Shown here: positions 42,975 to 51,143 of the stretch, piece by piece
Position numbering within the stretch: the first letter of the stretch is position 1
How the letters are laid out: the number at the start of each line of letters is the position of its first letter
NCBI GenBank assembly: GCA_017656305.1
Contig: JACDOG010000013.1
Location: 1 to 64,000, forward strand
Length of the DNA: 64,000 bases
Source of the DNA: Thermoanaerobacteraceae bacterium
GTDB taxonomy: Bacteria > Bacillota > JADQBR01
Reading direction: 5' to 3'
Program-made: the position numbers and the translations under genes
Notes under the pieces: generated by a model
The model's input: the letters and a program-made list of their open reading frames with translations, nothing else
Databases searched by the model: none
Told to the model about the DNA's origin: nothing

Positions 42975-44339
42975 ATGACCATGCATCGAAAAAAAGCATT
43001 GTTTGTTATCCTCAACCTTGTTCTGCTGGCTGTTCTTTTTACCTTTGCTGGCTGGAGGGAAAAACAGGCCGAATGGCGTCATTACAACAATAATTTGGTA
43101 CAGCTGACCCTGCCGGACGGTCGGGTAGAGCGTTGCCTGACCTGTCACCAGGGAATTGCGGAAATTAGTCCCTCCCATCCCATAGAAACTTTTGGCTGTG
43201 TTTCCTGTCATGGTGGTGATGGGCTGGCATTGGACAAAGACCGGGCGCACCAGGGACTGAGAGGCGGTCGCAACCCCTCGGCGTTATCAGTGGCAGCGGA
43301 CTCTTGCGGCAAAGAAGGGTGTCATGTAAAGGCGGGCAGTCTTTACCGCAGCCCGGTCAAGACAGTCCCCCTGGTTCCCATGGCCACTAAAGCTGGAGAG
43401 ATTACCGAAGTTTCCTTTGCACATGGCTGGCAAAAGGACTGGTTGAGCCGTTATGCAGTGGTCAAGGTAGCTGATATCAGCGGCGTGGACCGGGAAGCTT
43501 TGGCAAAGAATAAGCTGGCTTCTGCGGTGTTCAGGGAGTTTGAACCCGGTGACCACCCGGGGCGGCAAAAACTGTCGCAGAACTGCTTGTCCAATTGTCA
43601 CCTGAATACCGGGCGGGAAAGCAATCCCAAGGCTGCATATTTACAGGGGTGTGCCGCCTGCCATACACCCTATAATCTGGAAGATACTTATCAAGGCGAG
43701 GACCCCACCATAGACCGGACGGAACCGGGGCATGCTGCGAGACACAAACTGACCGCCGTCATTCCCTACACCCAGTGCAATTCCTGCCACAACCAGGGTG
43801 TGCATTCGGTAGGCAGGCTGAAGTTTTACTTCCGAAATGACGTTTCCCGGCAAGAAATAACCGACCCAAAAGCAGACCGGGATAAGACTTACTATATTCC
43901 CCTAACCCAGTATGCAGCATGCGAAGTGGAACTGGACTGTATTGACTGTCATACGAGAAACGAAGTGATGGGAAACGGGCACCTGGCCGGGAACAAATAT
44001 GTGGCGCAAACCATACGGTGCTACAACTGTCACGGTACAAAGGAACGGGAAGTGCGGTTTGCAGTTATCGACAGTCAAAATCATGATGCGGTCTGGGCGT
44101 CGCAGTATTTTGCCGAAAAGTTTCCACCGGTAGAACCCGGGGATGTCGTTGCTTTTACTGACGAAAACGAGCCCATGATCAATGTGCGGCGGGAAGACGG
44201 GCAGATTGTACTGTATTCCAAAATTAGCGGCAAACGCTACGTGGTGCCCCAGGTAAAAGATAGCAACTGCCGGCAAAGCGTGGACAGGCAGGCCGGAGCA
44301 GACTGCCACACGTGTCATGATGTGGCACCGAAAAATTGA
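42975..44339 (+). CDS. Nine-haem c-type cytochrome of the bc complex
   Basis: A 454-residue exported protein with an N-terminal signal anchor (ALFVILNLVLLAVLFTFAGW). Haem motifs in order are CLTCH, CVSCH, CGKEGCH (CX4CH), CLSNCH (CX3CH), CAACH, CNSCH, CIDCH, CYNCH, CHTCH, so seven standard and two expanded sites. It follows the cytochrome b subunits and is probably the electron outlet of the complex. ATG 42975 lies 7 bases after GGGAG. The electron acceptor is unknown; extracellular or periplasm-like wall-side partners are possible. Confidence 0.85.
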   Translation: MTMHRKKALFVILNLVLLAVLFTFAGWREKQAEWRHYNNNLVQLTLPDGRVERCLTCHQGIAEISPSHPIETFGCVSCHGGDGLALDKDRAHQGLRGGRNPSALSVAADSCGKEGCHVKAGSLYRSPVKTVPLVPMATKAGEITEVSFAHGWQKDWLSRYAVVKVADISGVDREALAKNKLASAVFREFEPGDHPGRQKLSQNCLSNCHLNTGRESNPKAAYLQGCAACHTPYNLEDTYQGEDPTIDRTEPGHAARHKLTAVIPYTQCNSCHNQGVHSVGRLKFYFRNDVSRQEITDPKADRDKTYYIPLTQYAACEVELDCIDCHTRNEVMGNGHLAGNKYVAQTIRCYNCHGTKEREVRFAVIDSQNHDAVWASQYFAEKFPPVEPGDVVAFTDENEPMINVRREDGQIVLYSKISGKRYVVPQVKDSNCRQSVDRQAGADCHTCHDVAPKN

Positions 44340-44449
44340 AACAGAAAGAAATACCAGTTATATCAGAATTTGGCCGGCAGGATTTTGTCTGGAAAACGCG
44401 AAAAAAGTACCTGATAGTTCTGTCCTTCACAAGGGAAGGAGTTTTAGTT

Positions 44450-46111
44450 ATGTGGCACAGCCTGAGGATACGGTTCATGTTTTGGACTACGGTAGTTGTG
44501 CTGATAATCGTGGGGGGTAATTTCCTGCTTGACTACCAGGAACAAAAGCGGCAAATGGAGATGGAACTGCGGGAAAAAGCCAGGGTGATTACGCACCAGT
44601 TTCTGGCAATCCGGGAATTTATGGCACATAACCAGGATAGGATTAACTATGATTCCCAGGGGCATTTTGAATTCAAACACCTCAATCCTGCGGCGGTGGG
44701 CCGGGGTGTTGGTAAAATATTTAACGAACGTACCAATTACTCAATAAAACAGACCAGGTTGAAGCCGCGCATAGTGGAAAATGCACCGGATAGGTTTGAA
44801 ATTGCTGGCCTGCAAAAATTTCGGGAACAGCCGCAGTTAAAGGAATACTGGGGACAGGAAACAAAGGACGGGAAACGGGTATACCGCTACATGGTGCCCC
44901 TGAAGATTCGTGAATCCTGCCTGCCGTGCCACGGGAAACCGGCAGGAAAGCTGGATATAGCAGGGTATCCGAAGGAGGGGTACGAGCTGGGACAACTGGG
45001 AGGCGCGGTCAGCGTCACTCTGCCCATGGACAGCTTTTTGGCCAGCCTGCGTGCCAACACCTTCCGTCATTTGGGCTTTTTCCTGATACTGGCGGCGGTG
45101 ATACTGGCGGCTATCAACTTTTTGATGCAGAGACTGGTGGACCAGCCGCTGGACAAGTTGCGCCTGGCTGCCCTAAAACTAGGTAAAGGGTGGATGGACC
45201 TTGATATGTCTGACTTTCGTGCCTATGGGGAAATTCACCAGCTGGGAGAACAGTTTCAGGATATGGCACGGCAGCTCAAGGAAATGTACGAGCGCCTGGA
45301 AGAAAAGGTGAAGGAGAGAACCACCCAGCTGCGCCTGGCAAATGAGGAACTAAAAGCGCAGCGGGAAATTTTACGTAAGGCAAACCGGGAACTGGAGAAA
45401 GCTAATGAGCTAAAATCGCAATTTCTGGCCAGTATGAGTCATGAACTGCGGACACCGTTAACTTCCATTATTGCCTTTAGTGAATTGATGCTGTCTGATT
45501 TGCCTGAGGGTCATGAAACCCAGCGGGAAAACCTGCAGGAGATTCGGGATAACGGGACCAATTTGCTGCGTATGATAGACAACCTGCTGGATTTGGCAAA
45601 AATCGAGAGCGGTCACTATCAAATAAACCTGGAAGTGATGGACCTGGTCGACGTTGTAGGCTCGGTGGAAAGGATGGTGCAACCCATTGCACGGAAGAAA
45701 AATGTTGCTTTAAATACCGTGATCAGTGACGTTCCCTTGATTAAAGCAGACCCGGACAAGGTGCACCGTATTCTGCTGAACCTGGTGGGGAATGCGGTGA
45801 AATTTACTCCGCCTGGCGGCCGGGTGGACGTTACTGTACGTTATGACGGTCAACAGGATGAGGTAGTTATGGAAGTGGCTGATACCGGAATAGGAATCAG
45901 TAAGGAAAATCAGGAAATTATTTTTGAACGTTTTCGCCAGGTAGACGGTTCCGATTCCCGTAAGTATAAGGGAACCGGTCTGGGGTTGGCTTTGGCCAAG
46001 GAACTGACTGACATGCACCGGGGGAAAATTACTGTGGACAGTCAACCGGGACGCGGCAGCATTTTCACCGTACGGCTGCCAGTCAACCTGGAAAGTGTCA
46101 AGGTAGGCTAG
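44450..46111 (+). CDS. Sensor histidine kinase with haem-binding sensor domain
   Basis: A 553-residue kinase. Membrane helix one is at ~8-28; the exterior sensor (~30-205) is of the Tll0287/DUF3365 type and contains ESCLPCHGKP, a c-type haem site at Cys157-x2-Cys160-His161. Then come helix two (~208-228), HAMP, coiled coil, HisKA with SMSHELRTPL (His331) and HATPase (NLVGNAVKFTPPGG, DTGIGI, GTGLGLAL). ATG 44450 follows AAGGAG by 9 bases. It probably senses redox state or a gas through haem and signals to the next gene. Confidence 0.9.
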   Translation: MWHSLRIRFMFWTTVVVLIIVGGNFLLDYQEQKRQMEMELREKARVITHQFLAIREFMAHNQDRINYDSQGHFEFKHLNPAAVGRGVGKIFNERTNYSIKQTRLKPRIVENAPDRFEIAGLQKFREQPQLKEYWGQETKDGKRVYRYMVPLKIRESCLPCHGKPAGKLDIAGYPKEGYELGQLGGAVSVTLPMDSFLASLRANTFRHLGFFLILAAVILAAINFLMQRLVDQPLDKLRLAALKLGKGWMDLDMSDFRAYGEIHQLGEQFQDMARQLKEMYERLEEKVKERTTQLRLANEELKAQREILRKANRELEKANELKSQFLASMSHELRTPLTSIIAFSELMLSDLPEGHETQRENLQEIRDNGTNLLRMIDNLLDLAKIESGHYQINLEVMDLVDVVGSVERMVQPIARKKNVALNTVISDVPLIKADPDKVHRILLNLVGNAVKFTPPGGRVDVTVRYDGQQDEVVMEVADTGIGISKENQEIIFERFRQVDGSDSRKYKGTGLGLALAKELTDMHRGKITVDSQPGRGSIFTVRLPVNLESVKVG

Positions 46112-46147
46112 TACTGTGGGTGTTTACCTGTCTGGGAGGTGCTTAGG

Positions 46148-46831
46148 GTGGCGAAAATTCTGTTGGTGGACGATGAGTACAGTATTAAAAAGGTTGTTGA
46201 GCAGACCCTGGTAAGGGATGGGCATGACTTGGAGTATGCTGCTGATGGTCTGGAAGCCCAGAAAAAGTTTGAACAAACAAAATTTGACCTGGTGATTTTG
46301 GACGTGATGCTTCCGGGTATTGATGGGTTTGAGTTGTGCCGCCGCTGGCGGGAAGTCAGCCGGATGCCCATTTTAATACTATCGGCTAAGAATGATATTG
46401 TGGATAAGACCGTGGGATTTAACCAGGGAGCTGACGACTACCTAACCAAACCGTTTAGCCCCGTGGAACTGGCATTGCGAGTGAAGGCGCTGTTAAGACG
46501 CAGTCAGCCGGCTGATAGTGAACAAAAATACTGCATAAGTTTACCCGGGTTGGAGATTAATGGTTTGGAACATACCGTTAAAGTGAACGGTAAGCCGGTG
46601 GATATTACTCCTAAAGAATTTGATATGCTTTGGTTTCTGGCCAGGCACCCGGGACAGGTGTTTACCAGACAGCAACTGTTTGAACAGGTTTGGCAGGAGG
46701 AAGCAGTGGGCGATGTTAATACGGTTACGGTTTTTATCCGCAAGTTGCGGGAAAAGATAGAGCAGGACCCCAGCAAGCCGCGTTATTTAAAAACCGTTTG
46801 GGGATTGGGTTATAAATTCGCCAAAGATTAA
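46148..46831 (+). CDS. OmpR/PhoB-family response regulator
   Basis: A 227-residue regulator. The receiver has ILLVDDEYSI, acceptor Asp52 in LVILDVMLPGIDG, and Lys in LTKPFSP; the winged-helix DNA-binding domain ends [18 protein letters not shown] 46148 follows GGGAGG by 8 bases. It is the partner of the haem-sensor kinase and likely controls the surrounding respiratory genes. Its last ~36 codons and 3' flank are duplicated at 50873. Confidence 0.92.
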   Translation: MAKILLVDDEYSIKKVVEQTLVRDGHDLEYAADGLEAQKKFEQTKFDLVILDVMLPGIDGFELCRRWREVSRMPILILSAKNDIVDKTVGFNQGADDYLTKPFSPVELALRVKALLRRSQPADSEQKYCISLPGLEINGLEHTVKVNGKPVDITPKEFDMLWFLARHPGQVFTRQQLFEQVWQEEAVGDVNTVTVFIRKLREKIEQDPSKPRYLKTVWGLGYKFAKD

Positions 46832-46866
46832 TATTTTTTAATAATTTGTTAAGTATATATTAAGAA
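46721..46866 (+). repeat. Source copy of a 146-bp duplicated segment
   Basis: The 3' end of the response-regulator gene plus 35 bases of flank is repeated in the same orientation at 50873-51018 with only a few differences. Confidence 0.9.
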
Positions 46867-46992
46867 GAGTGGTTCTGTAGAATACAGGTTGTTAGCTTGA
46901 TTAATGTGAAAATTTTTTAGAATCAAGCAGGAATTTGGAGAACAATGTCGAAAAAACAAGGCAAGTGAGAAATCTTTTAAGGGTGTGTTGCT

Positions 46993-47352
46993 ATGCCCGC
47001 ATCCCTAGGCACCCTCAAACAGGAAATCATGAAAATTTATAACTCTGTTAACCAGAAGATGTTTTTTACGGGGGTAAAGCGCCAGAGGGTGGATATTGTA
47101 GGTAATAAAATAGTCATTCTGGCAGAACACCAGCGTATTCGGGCTTTGTTATGTCTGGATGAATCTGACAGGCAGATCTCTCGTTTGGTAGATGTGGCCC
47201 TGCTGGACAAAAACAAGGAACGCTTGAAAACAGCAATTGAAGAAAACTTGAACCTTAAAATAAAAACTATCTTAAAAGATTATGATCCGGTTAGTGAGAT
47301 AGCGGGTACCATTATTGTACTGGAAGAAGTGCCGGCAGGATTGGAGACGTAA
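46993..47352 (+). CDS. DUF2294 family protein
   Basis: A 119-residue soluble protein of the DUF2294 (MpsC-like) family: LKQEIMKIYNSVNQKMFFTG, VGNKIVILAEHQRIRALLCL, and a C-terminal LNLKIKTILKDYDPVSEIAG. The DUF2294 family is linked to Na+-dependent membrane-potential systems and to bicarbonate-related genes, but no activity is proven here. It begins at ATG 46993 after a GTGTG-type weak site, 160 bases beyond the response regulator. Confidence 0.65.
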   Translation: MPASLGTLKQEIMKIYNSVNQKMFFTGVKRQRVDIVGNKIVILAEHQRIRALLCLDESDRQISRLVDVALLDKNKERLKTAIEENLNLKIKTILKDYDPVSEIAGTIIVLEEVPAGLET

Positions 47353-47642
47353 ATGGGCTGGACGGACGCTTGAAATCTTGGGCAACCATGGGTTGAGAGC
47401 TGCCGGGAAGGCTATGGCGTGTCCAATTGACTGCTGTTAATGTACCTATTGGTGGAGGGAACTCAAAAAAGAGAGCCCAAAAACCGTCGGTTTGAAGTTT
47501 TTCCAGGAAAGGCTGAAATGGCCTTTTGCTGAAAAGCTTTAAACGGGCGGTTTTTTTGTTTTTTTGGGCCGTACTAAAACCCGGGAGGTGAGAGATGAAA
47601 TAATGTTGTTGTTCCATATAGAATGATTGAAGGAGGAGAAAA
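47353..47642 (+). promoter_or_regulatory. Unclassified structured leader with terminator
   Basis: About 290 bases without a gene. A candidate aptamer at 47362-47422 closes with GGACGC...GCGTGTCC. Downstream, GCCCAAAAACCG (47477-47488) can pair with CGGTTTTTTTGTTTTTTTGGGC (47547 on), forming a long terminator whose 3' arm is T-rich. Layout (aptamer, terminator, AAGGAGGAG, start) is that of a riboswitch for the Nif3-like gene and permease. It matches no class I recognise. Confidence 0.45.
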
Positions 47643-48659
47643 ATGAGCAAGCAAACAACAATTTCAGATCTGGTAAATGTTCTGGACAAGATCACGGGAG
47701 GGAGAATTGTCAGTGACATTTGGCAAGTACCGGGTGGTACAAATCCTTTTGTGGTAATGAAATCGTCAAATATTCCGGGCAAAAGTGTTATGGAAACACC
47801 AGGCCTGGTTTTTGGCGATCCTCAAAAACCGGTAAGGAAAATAGCAGTCTGTATGACTCTGACGGAATCTGCCATTGAGTTGGCCGGTGCAACGGGTGTA
47901 GATGTGATTATTGCACACCATCCAATAGCCGATGCGGCTAACTCGGGTGGAGTACCCTTGAAATTCTACCTATCCTTATATGATATTGCTGTCATGGAAC
48001 TGCACGAGGCATTTCACGGCTTGCATCCGGGCATTCCATTTATTCACGGTCACCAAACATTTCGCACCGAAATTGCTTATGGGGGGCTGCCCGGCAATAT
48101 CATGTCGGTAGGTAGAGCCCTTCCCGAGATAAAAACGGTAGGAGATGTTATTGAGAGGCTAAATACCTTTATGGGTGTCAGCCAGGAAAAGCAGTTGCTG
48201 GAGCAGGAAAAAGAAATCCGGGACAGCCATGACATTGAGGAAACTTGTTTGGCTACATCGCCCCGGGTGTTAAACGGTTCAATGGAAAACAAGGTTTCAA
48301 CGGTGTTGCACATTTTTCCTCATACCGGTTTTTCCCCGGCTCATATGGGACAAGCTCTAAATGAGCACCCGGAGATTGATACTGTCATAGCCAGCATAAG
48401 TCGTGTCCGCTCCGACCACCCGCTGGTCTCTAAAGCTAAGGAACTAAACCTGAATTTTATTGTGGGAAATTCCCATGCCATGGAAATACAGGAAAACGGG
48501 CTTCCGCTAGCATATGCTATTCAAGCTTTATTGCCGGGTGTGGAGGTGGTGGTGTTCCGGGAAAGGGTAACGGCTACCAGACTGGAACAGGTGGGAACGC
48601 CGGAAATAAAGCGTTACGGGCAGGAAATGGCCTACAAGTATTTGGTGGAAAGAAGCTGA
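47643..48659 (+). CDS. Nif3-like dinuclear metal protein, second copy
   Basis: A 338-residue Nif3 family protein. Key motifs are DVIIAHHPIADAAN (metal-binding His pair) and FIVGNSHAMEIQENG near the end. It differs from the copy at 33540 by a longer N-terminus with SDIWQVPGGTNPFVVMKS. It is co-oriented with a permease gene 50 bases downstream; the pair may process and move one compound. Preceded by AAGGAGGAG. Confidence 0.78.
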   Translation: MSKQTTISDLVNVLDKITGGRIVSDIWQVPGGTNPFVVMKSSNIPGKSVMETPGLVFGDPQKPVRKIAVCMTLTESAIELAGATGVDVIIAHHPIADAANSGGVPLKFYLSLYDIAVMELHEAFHGLHPGIPFIHGHQTFRTEIAYGGLPGNIMSVGRALPEIKTVGDVIERLNTFMGVSQEKQLLEQEKEIRDSHDIEETCLATSPRVLNGSMENKVSTVLHIFPHTGFSPAHMGQALNEHPEIDTVIASISRVRSDHPLVSKAKELNLNFIVGNSHAMEIQENGLPLAYAIQALLPGVEVVVFRERVTATRLEQVGTPEIKRYGQEMAYKYLVERS

Positions 48660-48709
48660 CAAGTTAAAGCCAGTTGATTTAAATCTAAATCTTAAGGAGG
48701 TTCAAACTC

Positions 48710-49792
48710 ATGTCTATTCTGGAGAAAGATGTGGTGCAGAAGCGCAAAATGTCCCGGATAGAGGGGGTTGGCCTGGTCCTGGTGATTGCGTCAGTCTTGG
48801 GCCTGTTCATTGATCCCGGATTTATTGCCGGAATCTTTGATGCAATGCTCAAAAAAACTGTGCCGGTTATCACCAAGGTATATTTGACTGGATCACTGGG
48901 TGTGGCAATTATCCTCAGCGTAGTCACCGGACGTATCCTGGAACGGTTGGGTTTCACTGATGCACTGGTCCGCATTTTTACTCCCATCACTCGCATGATG
49001 GGTATGAACCCCACAGTAATTATCCCTGCTGTCTATAACATTTTGGGAGATATCAATGCTGCTGGTCGCATTACCGGTCCGTCATTGAAGAAGGCCAAAG
49101 CTACCAAGGATGAACAAAAAATTGCTGTCGCCACCATGGTTCAGTCACAGCAGTCTTTCTCCACATTTATGTTGGGACTTTTAGCTTTAACCGTGGCGGG
49201 GATAAAGGCCTTTCCTGTTATCTTGCTTGGCATAGTCCTACCCTTGATTGTGTCACCATTGCTGTTGAAGTTGACTATTTATCGCAATACAGAAGCCAAG
49301 ACTCTGGACCATATTGATCGATTTACACCTACAACTCCGGTACTGCCTACCCTTTTCGGCGCTGCCAGGGAAGGGGCGGAACTCTTGTTCCTCCTGCTTA
49401 TTCCGGCTGCAGCTGCTATATTTGCAATCATTGGCGCCCTGGAATACCTCCATATCTGGCAGCCTGTTGAAAAAGGCCTGACAGCAGCGTTAAGTGCCAT
49501 GTCCATTGACCCTAACACCGGCATTCAAACAATCTTGGTTTCACCCACTTTGGCCATGAACACCTTGAAGGATACTGCAGCTTCTTTACCTCCTAAGTTG
49601 GTCATTGGTTCGTTTATCCTGGCTGCTTCTGGCTTTCCCCTGCAGGTAATTGTGGGTCAGATTCCTGCTATTTGGGCCGGGTCTTCCGACCTGAACGAGC
49701 GGGAAGCATTGGAAGCCGCTGTTATTGGTACAATTATGAGGATTATTACCGCTTTCTTGATGGCCTTGCTGATAGCTCCAATGGTTTCGTAG
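48710..49792 (+). CDS. Membrane protein, nucleoside-recognition/Gate-domain-like permease
   Basis: A 360-residue polytopic membrane protein with about nine hydrophobic segments. The sequence TRMMGMNPTVIIPAVYNILGDINAAGRI and PTLFGAAREGAELLFLLLIPA resembles proteins with nucleoside-recognition (Gate) domains. The substrate is not known. ATG 48710 follows AAGGAGG. It ends in a strong terminator and probably forms an operon with the Nif3-like gene. Confidence 0.65.
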   Translation: MSILEKDVVQKRKMSRIEGVGLVLVIASVLGLFIDPGFIAGIFDAMLKKTVPVITKVYLTGSLGVAIILSVVTGRILERLGFTDALVRIFTPITRMMGMNPTVIIPAVYNILGDINAAGRITGPSLKKAKATKDEQKIAVATMVQSQQSFSTFMLGLLALTVAGIKAFPVILLGIVLPLIVSPLLLKLTIYRNTEAKTLDHIDRFTPTTPVLPTLFGAAREGAELLFLLLIPAAAAIFAIIGALEYLHIWQPVEKGLTAALSAMSIDPNTGIQTILVSPTLAMNTLKDTAASLPPKLVIGSFILAASGFPLQVIVGQIPAIWAGSSDLNEREALEAAVIGTIMRIITAFLMALLIAPMVS

Positions 49793-49804
49793 ATCCGTCC
49801 AGAG

Positions 49805-49837
49805 AAAAGCGTGGGCCTAGTACCCACGCTTTTTGTA
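49805..49837 (+). terminator. Intrinsic terminator
   Basis: An 11-bp stem, AAAAGCGTGGG (49805-49815) with CCCACGCTTTT (49823-49833), followed by TGTAATTTTTTTT. The A-rich left side also suits the convergent minus-strand gene. Confidence 0.88.
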
Positions 49838-49858
49838 ATTTTTTTTGCTATTGACAGT

Positions 49859-50344
49859 CTAAGTGGTAACTTTTTCGCTGTGAACCCGGCGGATAAAAGG
49901 TGTAATATCAACTACGAATTGGCCCCGTCCAGGGCAGTCGACGGTTACTTCCGGGGAGCGAAAAGGCAGGTCTAAAAGCAATCTTCCACCGGCATCCAAC
50001 CACCGAAAACCCCATTGGACTACTACCAGGGCCGGGTCCAGGATAATGTTGGTTTTTATTATTAAACGCCACCGGATGTATTCTTCAAATTGGACAGGGA
50101 TTATGTGAGGCGGTTCAGCTTCTACAGGGCCCAAACCAAAAGGTATTGTAGTCCAATTGTACTTTTTTTCCCTACCTGTGGCAGCAATAGTTTTTCCTGA
50201 TAAGATCATACCGTTAAAACAGTAAATATCTTTTCCTGCCAAACCTGGCACCACTTCATGGTTGGCTGTCAGCTCAAGACCAACATAATCGCCGTGGTTG
50301 ATGGGAATTATCTGCTCCGCAACCAAAGCCAGCCCCATTTCCAT
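49859..50344 (-). CDS. Hypothetical protein (161 aa)
   Basis: A soluble protein with no signal peptide; I recognise no family. It looks beta-rich: DYVGLELTANHEVVPGLAG, IYCFNGMILSGKTI, then YIRWRLIIKTNIILDPALVVV and FVVDITPFIRRV. ATG at 50342-50344 is chosen because GGAGGTG lies just upstream on the minus strand; an in-frame ATG six codons earlier overlaps that site. It is convergent with the permease gene and shares its terminator region. Standard codon use suggests a real gene. Confidence 0.6.
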   Translation of the reverse strand: MEMGLALVAEQIIPINHGDYVGLELTANHEVVPGLAGKDIYCFNGMILSGKTIAATGREKKYNWTTIPFGLGPVEAEPPHIIPVQFEEYIRWRLIIKTNIILDPALVVVQWGFRWLDAGGRLLLDLPFRSPEVTVDCPGRGQFVVDITPFIRRVHSEKVTT

Positions 50345-50379
50345 AGTTTCACCTCCAAACATTTCCCTATACTTTATTC

Positions 50380-50771
50380 CTGTTAGTGTGTAATATTGAA
50401 TGGAAAAAATAGGGGTGGAGATGTCGCTTTAGACACTTGCTGGCTGCTATTATGGTTTAGGTGTCATTGTTAAATGAATACCGGATAAAGGTGCTTATTT
50501 CGAGAAGATAGAGCTAAAACAGGTTGCCGGTTAATCTTCTGACCGGTGCTGCTTTGCGGTTTGGAATAAGTGGTCTCAAAAAAGGGAGAAAACTTGAGTG
50601 CCGTGATGGTCCAAAACCGGAAGACCGGCCTTTAAGATCTAACCAACCAGGGAGGTTTTCTTGGGGGGCTAGTTGGTTGTGTCTTCCTAAATGTACACAT
50701 AAACCAGCATTACTTCCCCGGACACAGTTTCCCGGGGATTTCTATTTGGCGTGTATACGGGGGGATAAGAA
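50380..50771 (+). other. Structured non-coding region upstream of truncated cbiJ
   Basis: About 390 bases without a gene but with several hairpins: CCGGTTA...TGACCGG (50528-50546), GGTC...GACC around 50610-50625, AACCAAC (50641-50647) with GTTGGTT (50672-50678), and CCCCGG...CCGGGG (50717-50740). It may be a leader RNA for the former cbiJ gene. I could not match the conserved boxes of a cobalamin riboswitch. Confidence 0.4.
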
Positions 50772-50912
50772 GTGATTTTAGTATTAACCGGAACTCGGAA
50801 AGGACGAGACTTAATCGGCGTTTTGAAAGCGGAAGGATACAAGGTTTTAGCTTATACCTCCAGTGATTATGGACGGTTACGGTTTTTATTCGCAAGTTGC
50901 GGGAAAAGATAG
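50772..50912 (+). pseudogene. cbiJ 5' fragment fused out of frame to response-regulator 3' end
   Basis: GTG 50772 behind GGGGGG starts MILVLTGTRKGRDLIGVLKA and [12 protein letters not shown], the NAD(P)-binding N-terminus of precorrin-6A reductase (CbiJ/CobK). At 50873 the sequence switches abruptly to the duplicated 3' end of the response regulator in another frame, and translation stops at TAG 50910-50912 after 46 residues. The remaining ~200 residues of the enzyme are missing, so the gene is dead in this place. Confidence 0.75.
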
Positions 50913-51018
50913 AGCAGGACCCCAGTAAGCCGCGTTATTTAAAAACCGTTTGGGGGTTGGGTTATAAATTCGCCAAAGATTAATATTTTTTAATAATTTG
51001 TTAAGTAAATATTAAGAA
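50873..51018 (+). repeat. Duplicated 3' end of response-regulator gene
   Basis: A near-identical copy of 46721-46866 in the same orientation, including the codons for [15 protein letters not shown], the stop and the AT-rich flank. Differences are a few substitutions and one extra T near 51001. It has no start and is not translated as a regulator. Confidence 0.9.
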
Positions 51019-51034
51019 AGTGATAAGGATTGTT

Positions 51035-51080
51035 TAAGAAGTGGCTGCTACCATAAGGGTAGTGGGCACTTCTTATTTAT
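51035..51080 (+). terminator. Terminator-like hairpin before the nap cluster
   Basis: Outer stem TAAGAAGTG (51035-51043) with CACTTCTTA (51067-51075) and an inner CTACC/GGTAG, followed by TTTATG. The region 51081-51143 probably carries the promoter of the nitrate cluster, not resolved. Confidence 0.6.
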
Positions 51081-51143
51081 GCTTGTGAATTTTTTTGCTA
51101 TAGGGGGTATCCGGGGAACTAATTTTTGGAAAGGAGGTTAGCT

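Noticed and set aside
50380-50771. Cobalamin riboswitch upstream of the cbiJ fragment
   Set aside because: The context fits, but I could not find the conserved B12 box or the core boxes by eye, so it is left as an unnamed structured region.
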